Of a stretch of DNA of 64,000 bases, positions 48,203-60,273 are shown piece by piece. A program made the position numbers and the translations under genes. Source of the DNA: Sipunculus nudus (lineage: Eukaryota > Annelida > Sipuncula > Golfingiida > Sipunculidae); NCBI GenBank assembly GCA_026874595.1, contig CM049320.1, forward strand, positions 14,135,488 to 14,199,487, read 5' to 3'. Within the stretch, counting starts at the first letter, position 1. Each line of letters opens with the position of its first letter. The notes beneath the pieces are model-generated. The model saw nothing but the letters and a program-made list of their open reading frames with translations. It did not search any database and was not told where the DNA came from.

Positions 48203-49722
48203 ATGCAGTTCTGCATGCTTGTTTTCATCTTGATCGGTAAGTGATATTGTACCTGATACATTTGTGTATTCTCTGTATTCATAATTCCCTCCGCCATGAG
48301 GTCTTGTATTCATTCCTGTTCGTGTGTGACTTTTTGTCCGTGTTTGTATGATTCTTCACAATATAACTCATGCAATCATGAACAGAATCTAATGAAAAAT
48401 CTCAGGGTTTTCTTGATTTCTTTTGAAATCTGTAAAAATATGGTGGTTTAAGTTGACCGGCCCTCCAAGTATATGTTCTAAAGATGAGTGACGACAGAAT
48501 TTAAGAACAAGCATAACAAAGTTTTCGAAGTTATGCAAACAAACCAGCATGTATTATTGAAGCCACTACACTTAATTTAACTGGAACAAAATGACTGTAA
48601 CATAATACGTAAAGGCAAAAATACATACTTTTGGTTTTTTTAATCATATTGGCCAAATAAAATAAAAAAAATATGATAAAAATAATTACAATACATGCAT
48701 TCGACTGTCGTAGGAAAAGGAAAGACGGAAGCGTCCACAGAAGAAATATCTAAACCATGTTTGAGGAATGCATGCATGAAAAGTTACAGCGACAAACACC
48801 AACCGAGGAATATTGGCCATATTCTGAATATGATTCATGGAACAACTACAGAATCTATTTCACAATGCAGTAAGATACATACTTCGTAATTCTGGCAATA
48901 TATGTATTTAATATGTTTATTTTGTCATGGCCATAGGCCTATCCACGGTTAACGTTCAACAGGGGTTGATGAGAACCTAAAGCCTCAATATGTTTTTTTT
49001 TTCATGAAGACACGTAAGGTCTTGACCTTGCCCATCTTTAATGAAATTTTGAAGAGAAGAGTATTATCAGCATAATATTAGCATTTACTGTCTTTACAGT
49101 CACTTACAAGCATTATTTTCATTTCATAAAATTGAACAAACATGCGATGGCAAGTTTGGACACCAATTTATACCAGGGAAGTCCTGCTATCTGTTCCTAC
49201 CGAGGAATATGACTACACGAGATGGGGCAATCAGAAATTGTAAGGCCCATAACGCAGGACTTGTTAGTATTGAAACAGAGGCTGAGATGGACCACTTGGA
49301 GAACGTTATAAGAGGAAACGAGAGACTACAAATAAAACACGGTAACGTCAATAGTTTAATATTATCACAACTTAATTTTTATTGCAAGGATCTGTATCTA
49401 ATCACCCGACCAGTTATAGAATAACCATATAAAAAAATATACGGATATTCAATATATTATGTATATTTAAGATTGGAAAACACCCGAGTGGCTTGGTTAC
49501 TGGACCTCCGGTGTGGATGAAAAACAAAATGGAACCTGGATATGGAAAGCCACTAACCAGAAATTAACATTTACAAAATGGGGGTTAGGCCAGCCAGATT
49601 ACTTTTTACCAGGAGAAAAGTATGTCTTCTTTGAAATGAACTGGTTTCATTGGTGGGACGAAAATGAAGCTTTTGTGGGAGGAGTCTTATGTGAAAGGTA
49701 CATTTGTGCCGAGAAAAACTAA
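48203..49722 (+). CDS. Secreted C-type lectin, four exons
   Basis: Coding exons 48203-48236, 48714-48869, 49111-49341 and 49472-49722 join to 223 codons. All three introns are phase 1 with GT-AG ends (GTAAGT, GTAAGA and GTAACG donors). Residues 1-11 (MQFCMLVFILI) begin a short signal peptide. Exon 2 adds a basic/polar linker with Cys 27, 32 and 63. Residues 75-223 are a C-type lectin-like domain: C75, C89 (SCYLF), C107 (NCKAHNAGLVSIETEAEM), WLGYWTSG at 147-154, WIWK, then the sugar-specificity triplet QPD (181-183) and WWDEN (201-205) in place of the usual WND. C214 and C219 close the domain. QPD usually indicates galactose-type binding. Cys spacing at the end (four residues between) is tighter than usual. 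Such proteins act extracellularly in pattern recognition or mucus and shell matrices. The exon 3 acceptor was chosen because only it keeps the frame. Confidence 0.85.
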
Positions 49723-49744
49723 ATCAGCCCTACGGTGTTTTTCC

Positions 49745-49750
49745 AATAAA
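49745..49750 (+). terminator. Poly(A) signal of the lectin gene
   Basis: AATAAA 22 bp after the stop codon of the lectin gene. Suggests a very short 3' UTR. Confidence 0.7.
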
Positions 49751-49919
49751 TATATAACACAATATTTGTTATTTCTAAAAGAATAATATAAAACAAACCC
49801 AAAATATGCCAGGGAGAGTATATATTTCTTCACAATATGTATGTTATAAGGGGGTTTACTATTTTCCTCCTGGAAACTTTCTGACAGAACCGATCCCAAT
49901 TTGAACTGCTGTTTCATGA

Positions 49920-50640
49920 TTTATATATAGCACATGAGTTCCATATATACTACCATCTTAATACGCACCCGAGGCAGCGGAAATCTTGTGCTTCTAAAGA
50001 AGCAAATGATTTTCGCGCTGCCAGCCTTGACCGTTAATGATACATTTAGACACCAGATGGCGGTTAGTTGTCCGCTGAAAAAAAAACGTGCGTATGATGT
50101 AACAAGCAGCCAACCAGATGCCAATTAACAAACACTCGACAGGCATCCTGGCTCCGCCCATAGCTGCGCTTCAAGCGCCGCTTGATAACAGTTTATGGTC
50201 GAATTTCAATTGCTCCCTCCGCATCCTCGCATCATCTACCGATTCGATTATGACATTATGACTGTGTTTGCGTAGCCATGTATCTGTTGTCTGCAGAACT
50301 GAAACCAGCAAGCGAGGTGTGCACGCAGCCTTTGTTGTTACGTTTAGTTTGAATTACAGCTCACCGGCCGGGCATCCTATGTGCCCAAGGCCCGAAACAA
50401 ACCACGTTTGGGGCCATTCTTTCTGAGCCTGTTGTGGCCTGTTCAGGCGGGAACCGGGGCGATGAGCTGTCACTCATAACGAAATGAACAACATTGGCTC
50501 CGTGTATTCGCTTAGCTGTGTCTTCCAGCACATGGTGTCATCTGATTGGACAACAATACAGTGCTCCCCTGTGGTCTAGCAATTCAGGATACGAAGTCAT
50601 GACAAACAGCGCTTACGATATAGGTACTAGGCCTATACGT
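49920..50640. promoter_or_regulatory. GC-rich, CpG-containing unique block
   Basis: About 700 bp of distinctly higher GC content with many CpGs, no repeats and no convincing frame, lying just upstream of a candidate coding exon at 50765. It includes inverted short motifs such as AGCGCCGCTT, and CCAAT-like boxes. Promoter or conserved regulatory element is the likeliest reading; inference only. Confidence 0.35.
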
Positions 50641-50764
50641 TAAGTGCTGTGTAAAGAGCGTACCATCTTAAAACCAGTTCGGCTAAGTCAGAGCTTTTTG
50701 TTTTGACTAGGTTTAACTGGTTTTAAAAGGCCGAAGGGTAGTGAAGGTGATTTGTTATTACCAA

Positions 50765-50956
50765 ATGATCACGAAAAGGTTCTTATTAAAGATGACGACT
50801 AGCTTTCTTAAAGGTAAACCAAAAACTATATTCCAAATGTTCAATCCAAAACGTGACGTCATAATTTTTCCGAAGTCATTACAATATTATCTGAATATGA
50901 CGTTGCCAGGTGACGATCTAATAGCGTTAGGAGAGCGTTATCAGCTGACGTTCCAG
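50765..50956 (+). CDS. Candidate first coding exon, unknown protein
   Basis: From ATG 50765, 64 codons run to a consensus donor CAG|GTATAT (50956/50957, phase 0). The peptide (for example FNPKRDVIIFPKSLQYYLN and LPGDDLIALGERYQLTFQ) has a balanced, globular-looking composition unlike the surrounding AT-rich DNA. Beyond the donor the frame becomes hydrophobic and AT-driven, as expected of intron. No family is recognised and no partner exon was found, since the next block is repeat. Confidence 0.35.
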
Positions 50957-53188
50957 GTATATGTGCTATATACATTAGTTTTCATTATATATTCAACAGT
51001 GAATGTTAGTTTCATAGTCCTTTTCATTTGTATATGAATTTGTACGACGCCATATATACATTCGAAAAAAGAATGGCTTTTTGTCGAAGGAAACCTTCTT
51101 TTTTATATCTTCAGCTGCAGATTTCCTTTCACAATGGACATACCTTAAGTTGCACAACACTGTTAATTGGTTTCAATTCCTCCTGATTTCTCCCTGTAGT
51201 GTTTAGAAAGCCTAATTATTATATAACATTAAAATATTATTCAGCAGCTTATCATTGTTTCTTGTTTGTATCAATGTTCTGTGTTCTTTATCGGACCTGT
51301 CCTCTAATGTGATTGTGTGACGTCGTCCGTCCACTGTCGTCCGTACGTTAACCCATACTATCTCGCAAACGACAGTTAAATGTTTTACAAAATTCAATCG
51401 TTGTAAAACTATCGGATTTATATTTTCGCTCTCAGGGCCATAATTTTACTGGACCGTGAATTTCCTGCAAGCCAAATACATGTCCCCCTTTGGACCTGTG
51501 ACCTGATCACGCTTTTGCAATGCGAGGTGGCCTATTTTACCCGCAGGATTCTTAACGTTTCTCAAAAAACTATGCACCTCTTGTGCACCAGTTTAACGTT
51601 TTGCTAATAGGCCATTTCACTAATCGAGCTTCACGTTTTCACCTTTTAGAAGACTAAAAGGAGCAGGTCCCTGAGAGCATCAAAACCCTTTTCTGTTCCT
51701 GAATATTTAACCCAATTGTCCAGGAATCCGCTAAGCCTAACGGGAAAATGACTAGGATTCCCGCCACATACTCCACCTAAATAAGCCTCGATGTCCATCC
51801 CCTGTCATCCTATACCCCTTCAATACAACTTTCTTCAAATAATGAAACACGGCGCATCAGCTGCAGACAGCAACGAAAAAATACTGAGGTGAAAAGCCCA
51901 CCTATCTCGCGGGTTATCTTGGCTCACTGCCAATCTCTCGAATCACTCGAGATATGCATCAATCCCATCGATTGATTCATCAAAAGGTGACATTTACTGC
52001 TGGAACTGAACACGTGAAGCCCTATCTGCTGCTTGATTACGCGACGCGACCACTAACTTCGCTTACTCTTAATCGTGCTCGCGAGCTTCCCACAGTAACT
52101 CTTACTCGTGCTCGCGAGCCCTAGTACTTTCCTCTTGTTCCTGCGTGACCTGCTCTCTAGCCTGAGCAACCTGGCTCTGAGCAAACTTCTGTAAATCCTC
52201 CCCTGTAAAACTCGTCGCCCAACCACTGTATATGACCTCTCTCAACAGGACCATAATGAATTGAGATCGCGTGACGCGGACTCACGAACCTGCGTTTTAA
52301 CTACGGGGCTACGACTAAAATATCCTTAACATTCCGGGACACTACACGGACTAACTGACGGACACGAATCTTAAAGGGTATACGAACCCTCAAAGACAAG
52401 GAAATCCGTAGGAAAACGATACAACGCGACGGCACTTGAGTCATGTGACACCAAAGAATTCAGTGGCCACGGTTACTTGACACTGCAGATTACCAATACC
52501 CAGGCTATACACTAAAGCTACTAAAAGAGAAGCTGTAGGCCCTTCACAGTTCTCTTGTTACAAATTTAGGGTAGACTCATAATTACTCAAAGTTGCCGTT
52601 AACCGCATCCTAACGCCGACTGAACCAACGTGTACAGGTCGAACACCAGCTTTGTCCTACACCCGTAAGCTAGCTTTACTAACCTGCACAGGTTATGAAC
52701 GTTGTTACTTAAAGTTCTAACGGCCCAACGCTAGCTATAGTAACGTGCACAAGCTACGGACCTTGGATTTCTGAACACGAACAGAAGTAAAAATATCTAA
52801 TGTTTTACCCTAAGCTTCCCGTTAAACCTCCCTGGTCTGGGCATCAATCATTTCCACCTGATAAAAGTTATCCCTTACTGGTGCCCTAAGGAAAAGGCTG
52901 CCCTTCACTAAGTGACGAACCGGGTTGCCTTTGGTCTACAGTGGAAAATTAGAGGTGGTGTGGGTTTTTGATGATGCACTTATTGACACTCTGGTAAACA
53001 ATAAAGCACAAGACAGCGGCTTAGCAGAACGAATATATATAAACAACAAAAGTAAGACCAAAATCACAGAATTCAAGCCACTACCTACCCGATAGCATTC
53101 CCACCCTGTTACGCCTAGACCAAATTAAATACACTCACTGCACATAAAAAACACACATCTCGCATTAGCTCTAGATAATTCTGTCCCT

Positions 53189-53288
53189 TGACTGGCGGCA
53201 CTTGATTATCGACTGGTGGCACCGGACCCCACCTAGCAGCTCAGAACCTTAACCGGCAGTACTGGACCTCAGCTGCTAGCACCGAACC
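53189..53288. repeat. 20-bp minisatellite, block 1
   Basis: Five degenerate units of the form c.caactggcagcactgaac. The corresponding block in copy 2 is at 61817-61917. Confidence 0.75.
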
Positions 53289-53886
53289 TAGCGTAATTTC
53301 GGTCCTCTGCCATTAGAGAGTATATGACCAGCGTACTGGTTGTCAGAGTGCCGTAACAGCCGTCAGTGAGGAGCGCACATTAAGGCAGATTGAGGATGCA
53401 AATATTTAATATATTCGTCATTTCTGACAAAGCATCATGGCCTTCAAGAACGATGTCACTTGATATAAACCACACCAATCGTAGTAGTTTTTTTAGAATA
53501 TTTTCTAACAAAACCTAACATGAGCGAACAAAAAATCCGCTATAACTCAGCTTATGGTAAATCCCTCCGCATGTTTGTTGAATTTCTGACCGCATGAATA
53601 CAAGCATTGCTCGCGCAGGTTACTGGACGCAGCAAACTTGTACGCTATTCAGAAAATGACTCATTAACATAGAGACGGAGTTACAGTTCGGGCTGTGGGT
53701 CCACATGTATTCTTTTGTGTTTATTCATCTTTCGTAGCCTAATGTTAAGATTATGTGCTGTTTACCTCGATATGAATGCAACATGACGGAAGACCACTGC
53801 ATACCTCGATATGGCTTGTATCACTACTCAAGTTAGGCTAACCTGCCAAATATAAGAGCCTACTGAGTCATGTTGCCACTGCTTCA

Positions 53887-54051
53887 CCGAACCCCCATTG
53901 GAAGCGCTGGATCTCAGCTGGCAGCACTGAACCTCAACTTGCAGCACTAGACACCAACTGGCAGCACTGAACCCCAACTGGCAATCCTGAATCTCAACTA
54001 GCAGCCCAAAACCTCAGCTGGCAGCACTGAAACCCAACTGGCAGCTTGGTG
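53887..54051. repeat. 20-bp minisatellite, block 2
   Basis: Seven to eight units of 'ctcagctggcagcactgaac' and variants in perfect 20-bp register. The corresponding block in copy 2 is at 62491-62657. There are no spacers, so it is not a CRISPR array. Confidence 0.85.
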
Positions 54052-54789
54052 CCTTCTGAATACCGAAGACTAAATCGAGTATATATATTCTGTGTATGCA
54101 ACTCCTATCAAAACTTTACTACCCTGAGGGCTCATCTATTTTCATAAGTTCCTACATTGCTTAGGACCCGTTATGTTACTAAGGCTCATCTATATTTATA
54201 AGCACACTGAATATGAGTAGGCTTGGAACTAAAACTCGCGTCTTGGCACAAATGACACCTGGAACCGGGAACCCGTCTTGAATACCGCTATTGCCTCATG
54301 ACATAATAGGACTAGACGACCGACTGACCTCTTCCCCACCTAGAAAGGGTGCTGATCCGTCGGTGATTTCTAAGGAATGCTTGTTGTTAAAATTCCGGTC
54401 CTTCAGTGTCCAGGTGTATTTGGACAGCTTGGTATTCGGCCTACAATCTGGTTTGTAAATACTTTTATAATTGCTTCTTTAAGTCGCTAAGTATCGCAGT
54501 TTGGCTGTTAAAGTACTCTTGGAAAGAGGAGCTTAACATGATAATATTATCTAGAAAAGTGGGCAATGAGACAATATGCCGTCTGCATAAGGATGGCGGC
54601 CGGGCCATTGAATGTACCAAGGCTACAGGAGCAGTCTTGCGTTATGTAGTGGTGTCCTCCCTTTGCCTGAAGTAGGCGGACCTAAGTTTAAAGGCCTATT
54701 CATTGCATCGGGATGTGTCCTTTAACCCATGCAAAGGTTATTCCGAAGAAGGAAGATGCATGTTTTTTAGGAGGTAAAGGATTATCATT

Positions 54790-56545
54790 GTATCCCCAGA
54801 CTAATCGGGATACTTTGGTTAAAGCACGGTGGCGCCCCCGCCGCCTCCGTCGTCGCAGAGATTTCTTTTGGACGCGATGACTCAAAAATATTTTACGGAT
54901 CTTTACCAAAATTGACATGTGCATTGATATGGATGAGAGGACGAAGCCTATTTAAAATGGGGTCATAACCTTTTCTAGGAGAGTGACCTTGGAATTGAAT
55001 AGGTCCATTTTGGGGGAAAGTCGCACAAATTCTCAAGAAAATATCTCAAGAAATCTGGCATGGATTGATCCAATATCAACTTGACTGAAGATCTTGGATA
55101 GTTTTGTCATGTACCGGAAACTGATCGTGCCACCTGTTATCCTTTTCTTGTTTTCGCGCCGTTTAATAGCCCCAACATTGCCGCTCAACAGTACTGTGAG
55201 CATTATAAGTCAAAAACGAATATATAGATTTATTTCATATTATGCATATACATAGACATGGTTTATGGAATGATGTATATTTAAAATTGGGGTCATGACC
55301 TTTCCCATGAGAGTAGCCTTGACCTTGAATATTGCCATATATGATGAAAATCACACAAAATCATAAAAAAATCTCAATAAGGGATGCATGGATTGGTTCA
55401 AAAATCAAATTGACCGAAAGATCTTGGATAGCTTTGTCTTCTGCGGAAGACAGGTGACGCCACCTTCTGTCTTTTTAATGTTTTTGGGCCTTTTACTTGC
55501 CCATCATTGCCACTTCACTTGACAGTACTGTGAGCATTATAAGTCTAAAACTAATGGACAGATTTGGCTGAAACTGTGCATGTCCATTGACCTTGTGGCG
55601 TCCATCCGTAAGTTTGCTTTCAATGGAAATTGCTCATATCTCCGGAGTGGTTAAAGGTATTGGTCTAAAATTTGACATGTCTATCCATCTTGGAAAGTTT
55701 TCTCGTAAACCAGACAGGTGGCGCCACCTACCTTACCGTTTTTGTAGACTAAATTAATGCCCTTTTCTGATGAGTGATTCGCCCTATTAGCCTAAAATTG
55801 TGCATATCCATAGATCTTGGTCTCCTCCATCTTGTACTCATACTGGTGGCGCCATCTGCAGTCGTTTGGCATGGCGTCCATCTGTACATGTGCTTTTGGT
55901 GAAAATTGCTCATATCTCCGGATCGATTCAAGGTATTGGTCTGAAATTTGGCATCTCCATCCATCTTGGAAAATTTTCTTGTTAACCAGAAAGGTGGCGC
56001 TACCTATCTTCCCGTTTCCGTAAAATATATTAATGTTCTTTTCTGAGGAGTGATTTGCCCTACTTGCCTGAAATTTTGCATATCTATAGATCTTGGACTC
56101 CTCCATCTCATTCTCAAGACTGGTGACGCCATCTGCAATTGCTTTGGTGTGGCGTCCATCTGTACATGTACTTTGGGTGAAAATTGCCCATATCTCCGGA
56201 GTGGTTTAAAATATAGGGCTGAAATTTGGCATCTCGATCCATCATGGAAAGTTTTTTTGTAAACCATACAGATGGCGCCACCTCCCTTCTCGTTTCCGTA
56301 AAATAAATTAATCCTTTTTTCAAGGGGGTGATTTGCCCTATTGGCCGGAAATTGTGCATAGGCATAGATCTTGGACGACTCCTTTCATTCATGTGCTTTG
56401 GGTAATAACTGTTCATATCTCTGGAGTGGTTCAAGGTATTGGTCTTAAATTTGGCATGTCTATCCATCATGGAAAATTTTCTCGTAAATCAGACAGGTGG
56501 TGCAACCTACTTTTCCCGTTTCCGTAAAATAAATTAATGTTCTTT
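54790..56545 (+). mobile_element. Helentron-type element with about 280-bp tandem units, right end missing
   Basis: Starts with a hairpin (54790-54813; arms GTATCCC and GGGATAC) and a GGCGCCCCCGCCGCC stretch homologous to 42509-42545. From 55590 it has three to four tandem units of about 279 bp (landmarks 'tggcgtccatc' at about 55594, 55873 and 56152; 'catatctccggagtgg'; GGTGGCGCCACC or a variant). Antisense frames here are produced by the tandem units. Confidence 0.65.
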
Positions 56546-58825
56546 TCTCAAGAGAGATGCAACATATTGGCCCCTATATTTGATGAAAAATATTGTTTCT
56601 CAAGTTGATAGATCGAAGAAACCTTATTCACTTGCCAAGTGTCAGTATATGCTGCTGAAGATGGGGGGGGGGGGGGGGGGCTATTCTTAAAGGTGGGGGG
56701 GGGGGGGGGGAATTGTTTTGGTAACTGGTCACTGTTTGGCAAGGAAAAAACATTCTACCGCTGATTCGGCTCCAGAGGCCTATATTGCAATGACATTATA
56801 TAGGATTTAAGCCCAGTAGTAGGCCTAAATACCATTGTTATAATTGTTACATCATAACGGTTATCATAGTGATGCACAGATGCCACTAGGCTTAAGTCAC
56901 CTACATGACTTAAAGGAACATATTCAGGAGCAATATTATTTCTATTTCACATCATCAGTTCAGTTTTGCTTTATACAAATGTTTCCCAGCAATACCATCC
57001 CAACACACAGTCTCATTTCCTCGCATGGGACTGTTTAACACCTTGTTATAACCCTGCTTGTTGGTTTACCATAACTACCGCGTGACCGAAGGTCTGTTAA
57101 AGAGGAAAAACAAGCGGTGTTTCAGCCAGTATTACATTTTTGGGCCAAGTCAATCAGGGTATCTCTTTATTGGCACGTGTTGTGGCTCCTCGCAGTACAC
57201 GGCCCGACGCACTGTGTCTATGTTGACACCTGCGATCGCGCCCGGTTCACTGTTTTTAACACTTGTTTACAGGAGTAAGCAAACGGTTTCAAGGCAATAT
57301 TTTGGCAGGTACAGATTTATTTTAACGGGAAGAACCTATTTTTCGTGTTAACTCAACATGCTTTACGTGTGATTGGGCCCCTTAAATTCAACTTTTTACA
57401 ACACACCTCTAGTGCCTGAACTAAACTTTGTCACCTGGATATCTCAGAATATTAACAAAACATATTTTTTATATTGTTACAGACTAACAGAATTATAGCA
57501 GTATCATGTATAGTAAACATTATGTGACATATATATTGTATTTAAGGGATGAGCTGTATTTATTGACAGAATTTACTGTTCTGCTTAATGGCTACTTAAC
57601 AGACATGCACTTTACATGGTGGTGGAACCTTCCCTTGACTTCACATAGCATCCACCAATACACATTTCTTCGGCTTTGATTGATGTGGGATAGCTTAGAC
57701 TCATTAATAGGACCGGTAATGTCCCCTACTACCATTTTTACCTGGTATCCCTCCGTGTGTATATTCTGGGAGACAATTACACATCTCATTCTCATTCATG
57801 GTAATTCATGGTTACCAGTAAATAGTGAACATTACTGGTGGAATCTTTAAAGATAAATATTTTAAAGATGCTATTGACAAAGTTTGGATATGCTTTGACA
57901 TCTCTGTTGCCAGAAAGTTTCAAAACTCTCAATAGATCCCAGGGGATGGGGGAACATATAACGCCCCCCCCCCAATATATAACAAGGGGGATATGGCCCA
58001 TTGTATTAACTCCCCCCCCCCCCCTCCACCTAATGTTTTGAAGGTGTGTGGGATAAAATGTCGATTTTCACACATTAAACTCTGCCATAAGTTAATAATT
58101 AAGATGGGATGTAATCAGTTTTTGCTACAAAAAATGCTTGGATTTTAAAAAGTGGAAGACGAAAACCCACAAATATGCTGAAAGAAACATAAATCAGTAA
58201 GTTACCACATTAGTCAACCAGGGTTGGTCGCCTCTGGCTTGACAACGCCTAATAACCGCCTATGCCTGAACTAAATCAAAGAACGAAACCAATTATTTTG
58301 TAAATATTTAAACCCAGTGATACCGGTGATCATTTCCATAGACAAATTGTAAACCCATCATCAAAGATCACATGCTTTACAAGATCATAAGTAGAGAAAA
58401 TCTGTTAACTCAATAAGTGTAGCATATTTATTCCTAAGATATGTATTCAACAAATTAAAAAAAATGACAATGTATACAACTTCAAAAATCATCCTCCTGA
58501 AAAGTTAACATCAATTGTCGATAATTCAAATGGGTTTTCTAACGAGATTTCTTCACAACATGGAATAAATGTTCTTTTTTAATATATACCCCCATTTTTA
58601 ATTTATATGAACAGTTAAAATGAAGACGTAAACATCCCAAAATCCCTATATAGCCCTATAAGAATCTGAATATATACATACACGTGCCTTAAATTGATTT
58701 GTATTTGCCAACAATGAAGATGAGTTTGTCACTAGACCTTGTATTTTAATTTAATTTCTTCAAACTCTCAGATATATTTAATGAAAATATATTTGTCTTC
58801 AACGTCAGCGTGGAGAATCAATTAT
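56546..58825. other. Non-coding DNA with poly-G/poly-C runs
   Basis: Poly-G runs at about 56663-56680 and 56695-56710, poly-C runs at about 57963-57973 and 58011-58024. No exon with splice support. A 97-codon frame at 57058-57351 has no ATG start and no recognised domain. Confidence 0.4.
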
Positions 58826-58829
58826 ACAG

Positions 58830-58980
58830 ATCCCGGGATCCGGAGGGGGGTGGGGGTGGCAGCAACGATTTTTAAGGAAAAGGAACCATTTTTTTTGTCC
58901 AGTCCCCTCCTTTTTCTGACCTGACGATATAAAATAAGCCCCACCCCCATTTTCCAAAAGTCTAAATCCGCCCTCGAGTA
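58830..58980. mobile_element. GCGGATCC-type MITE relative
   Basis: 'gatcccgggatccggagg...' to '...ctaaatccgccctcgag', with a central G-rich/C-rich imbalance, similar in layout to 35675-35833. Confidence 0.35.
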
Positions 58981-59114
58981 TATGGCGACGGGCCACTAAT
59001 GCAATATACATTTGAAATATAATTTAATTCTTAATTCTTATTCTTTATTTAATAAAGAAAAATCATAATTCAAGTGTGTAAAAGTCCTGCATGTCCAGCA
59101 ATAGGCTTACTGTT

Positions 59115-59380
59115 ATTACACTCAAAAACAGATTGGTTAAATATGTAACGAATTTAATTGGTTGAGCCAATTTTGGTTGTTTTAACCAAGACATTATCTT
59201 AACTAACGTATTGTTAAAGTACTCACCTAAACAGTTGTTCTTACCAATTTAACAGTTGCAGTTAAACTGGTTGCAGTTTTCTTGGTTGATTTTACCAACA
59301 TATTGGTTATTTTTACCAGCTGATTGGTCAAGCATTGCCCAAACAGATTGGTCAGTTTTAACACCAGACACAAAAGTGCT
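59115..59380. repeat. AACCAAT/TTGGTT array, reverse orientation
   Basis: Runs from 'acactcaaaaacagattggtt' to 'cagattggtcagttttaac', then 'cagacacaaaag', the inverse of the border at 46335. Half-sites recur every 15-30 bp. Confidence 0.65.
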
Positions 59381-59394
59381 CCAAATCAGTTAAA

Positions 59395-59520
59395 AGTGAT
59401 GCAAGCTTTACTGGCTGAGGGGCAAAACGACTTTTATGCGAGCGTTCACAGGTTCAATTCCATGATCGGGCGGAGTTTGTGTTTCCCACCTGAAACCCAT
59501 ACCAAAGCATCCTGAAACTC
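59395..59520 (+). repeat. tRNA-derived SINE-like fragment
   Basis: A box TGGCTGAGGGG (59412-59422) and B box GGTTCAATTCC (59451-59461) 39 bp apart match Pol III type 2 promoter spacing. No clear tRNA fold, tail or target duplication was found. It sits between two AACCAAT arrays. Confidence 0.4.
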
Positions 59521-59599
59521 AAGAACGATGTATAAGAAGACTTCCATGCAATCAATCTGGAGATAAAACATATGAAAAGAGGAATGAATGTAGCAGTGC

Positions 59600-59920
59600 A
59601 CACATAAATGTGTCCACTAATCTAACAAACTGGAATTGGTTAATGTGACCAATTATTGTCTGATTAAACCAATTTGTTTTGGTTGACCTCAACCAAAGTA
59701 CATTGATTGATAATAACCAAATTATTAATAAAATTTTGGTCAAACTGACCAATTTTGTTGGTCGAATGATCAGCTGTGTTGGTTACTCTGACCAATATTG
59801 TAATATATTGGTTATTTGGATCAATACCTTTTATTTGAATCCAACCAAATAAATTGGTTATTTTAAAATAAATTGTTTGGACATATTTTGTCCAATTAAA
59901 TTGATTGGATTCACACAATC
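59600..59920. repeat. AACCAAT/TTGGTT array, second block
   Basis: About 18 half-sites, e.g. 'ggttaatgtgaccaat', 'accaatttgttttggttg', 'gaccaattttgttggtcg'. A 146-codon minus-strand frame through it is repeat-derived and not a gene. Confidence 0.65.
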
Positions 59921-60273
59921 TGTTTTTCAATAGTATAATATTATCCCTTTGATATACGTTCTGATCAACCGGCACAATAGCTATATATAGACATTGGTGG
60001 TTTTTAATTGATTCTCTTTTTTTCCCAATCATAATCAATGAAAGTACGGTAGGCCTTATTAAGACATGAAAATTATGATTAATTGTAGGCGTTGACAAAT
60101 TCAAAAGAATATGCTTTGGTGCCCATTAATTCAATAACATTGGTTCTGAGTTGAAGAATGCGCGATGCCCAGGAATTATTCATTTACATTCCTTATCGCA
60201 TTGAATTATCCTTTTAATATAGGTTTAATTATAATTATGTTGGATTTCGATCAGTGTCACGAAATGCTCTCAT

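Larger units (their letters stand above)
51659..55607. repeat. About 3.9-kb duplication, copy 1
   Basis: Matches 60274-64000 in the same orientation, starting at 'aggagcagg'. Contains two GCTCGCGAGC palindromes (52079-52088, 52109-52118), two blocks of a 20-bp minisatellite, and the start of a Helentron-type element at 54790. Relative to copy 2 it has about 220 extra bp near 54985-55205. An 89-codon frame conserved in both copies (54406-54675) lacks an ATG start and shows no sign of constraint. Class unknown. Confidence 0.8.

Noticed and set aside
52255-52325. tRNA-like segment on the minus strand in both 3.9-kb copies
   Set aside because: The complement has GTAGCCCCGTAG and a GGTTCG...AGTCC stretch, but the B box has two extra bases and the arms do not fold.
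53887-54051. CRISPR-like periodic array
   Set aside because: Units are contiguous 20-bp degenerate repeats without spacers in a eukaryotic context; it is a minisatellite.
55749-56470. Overlapping minus-strand frames of 70-118 codons
   Set aside because: They follow the roughly 279-bp tandem units of the Helentron-type element and repeat the same peptide; no start context or family.
59664-60104. 146-codon minus-strand frame
   Set aside because: Runs through the AACCAAT array; the protein is made of repeated Thr-Asn-Gln words from the repeat.
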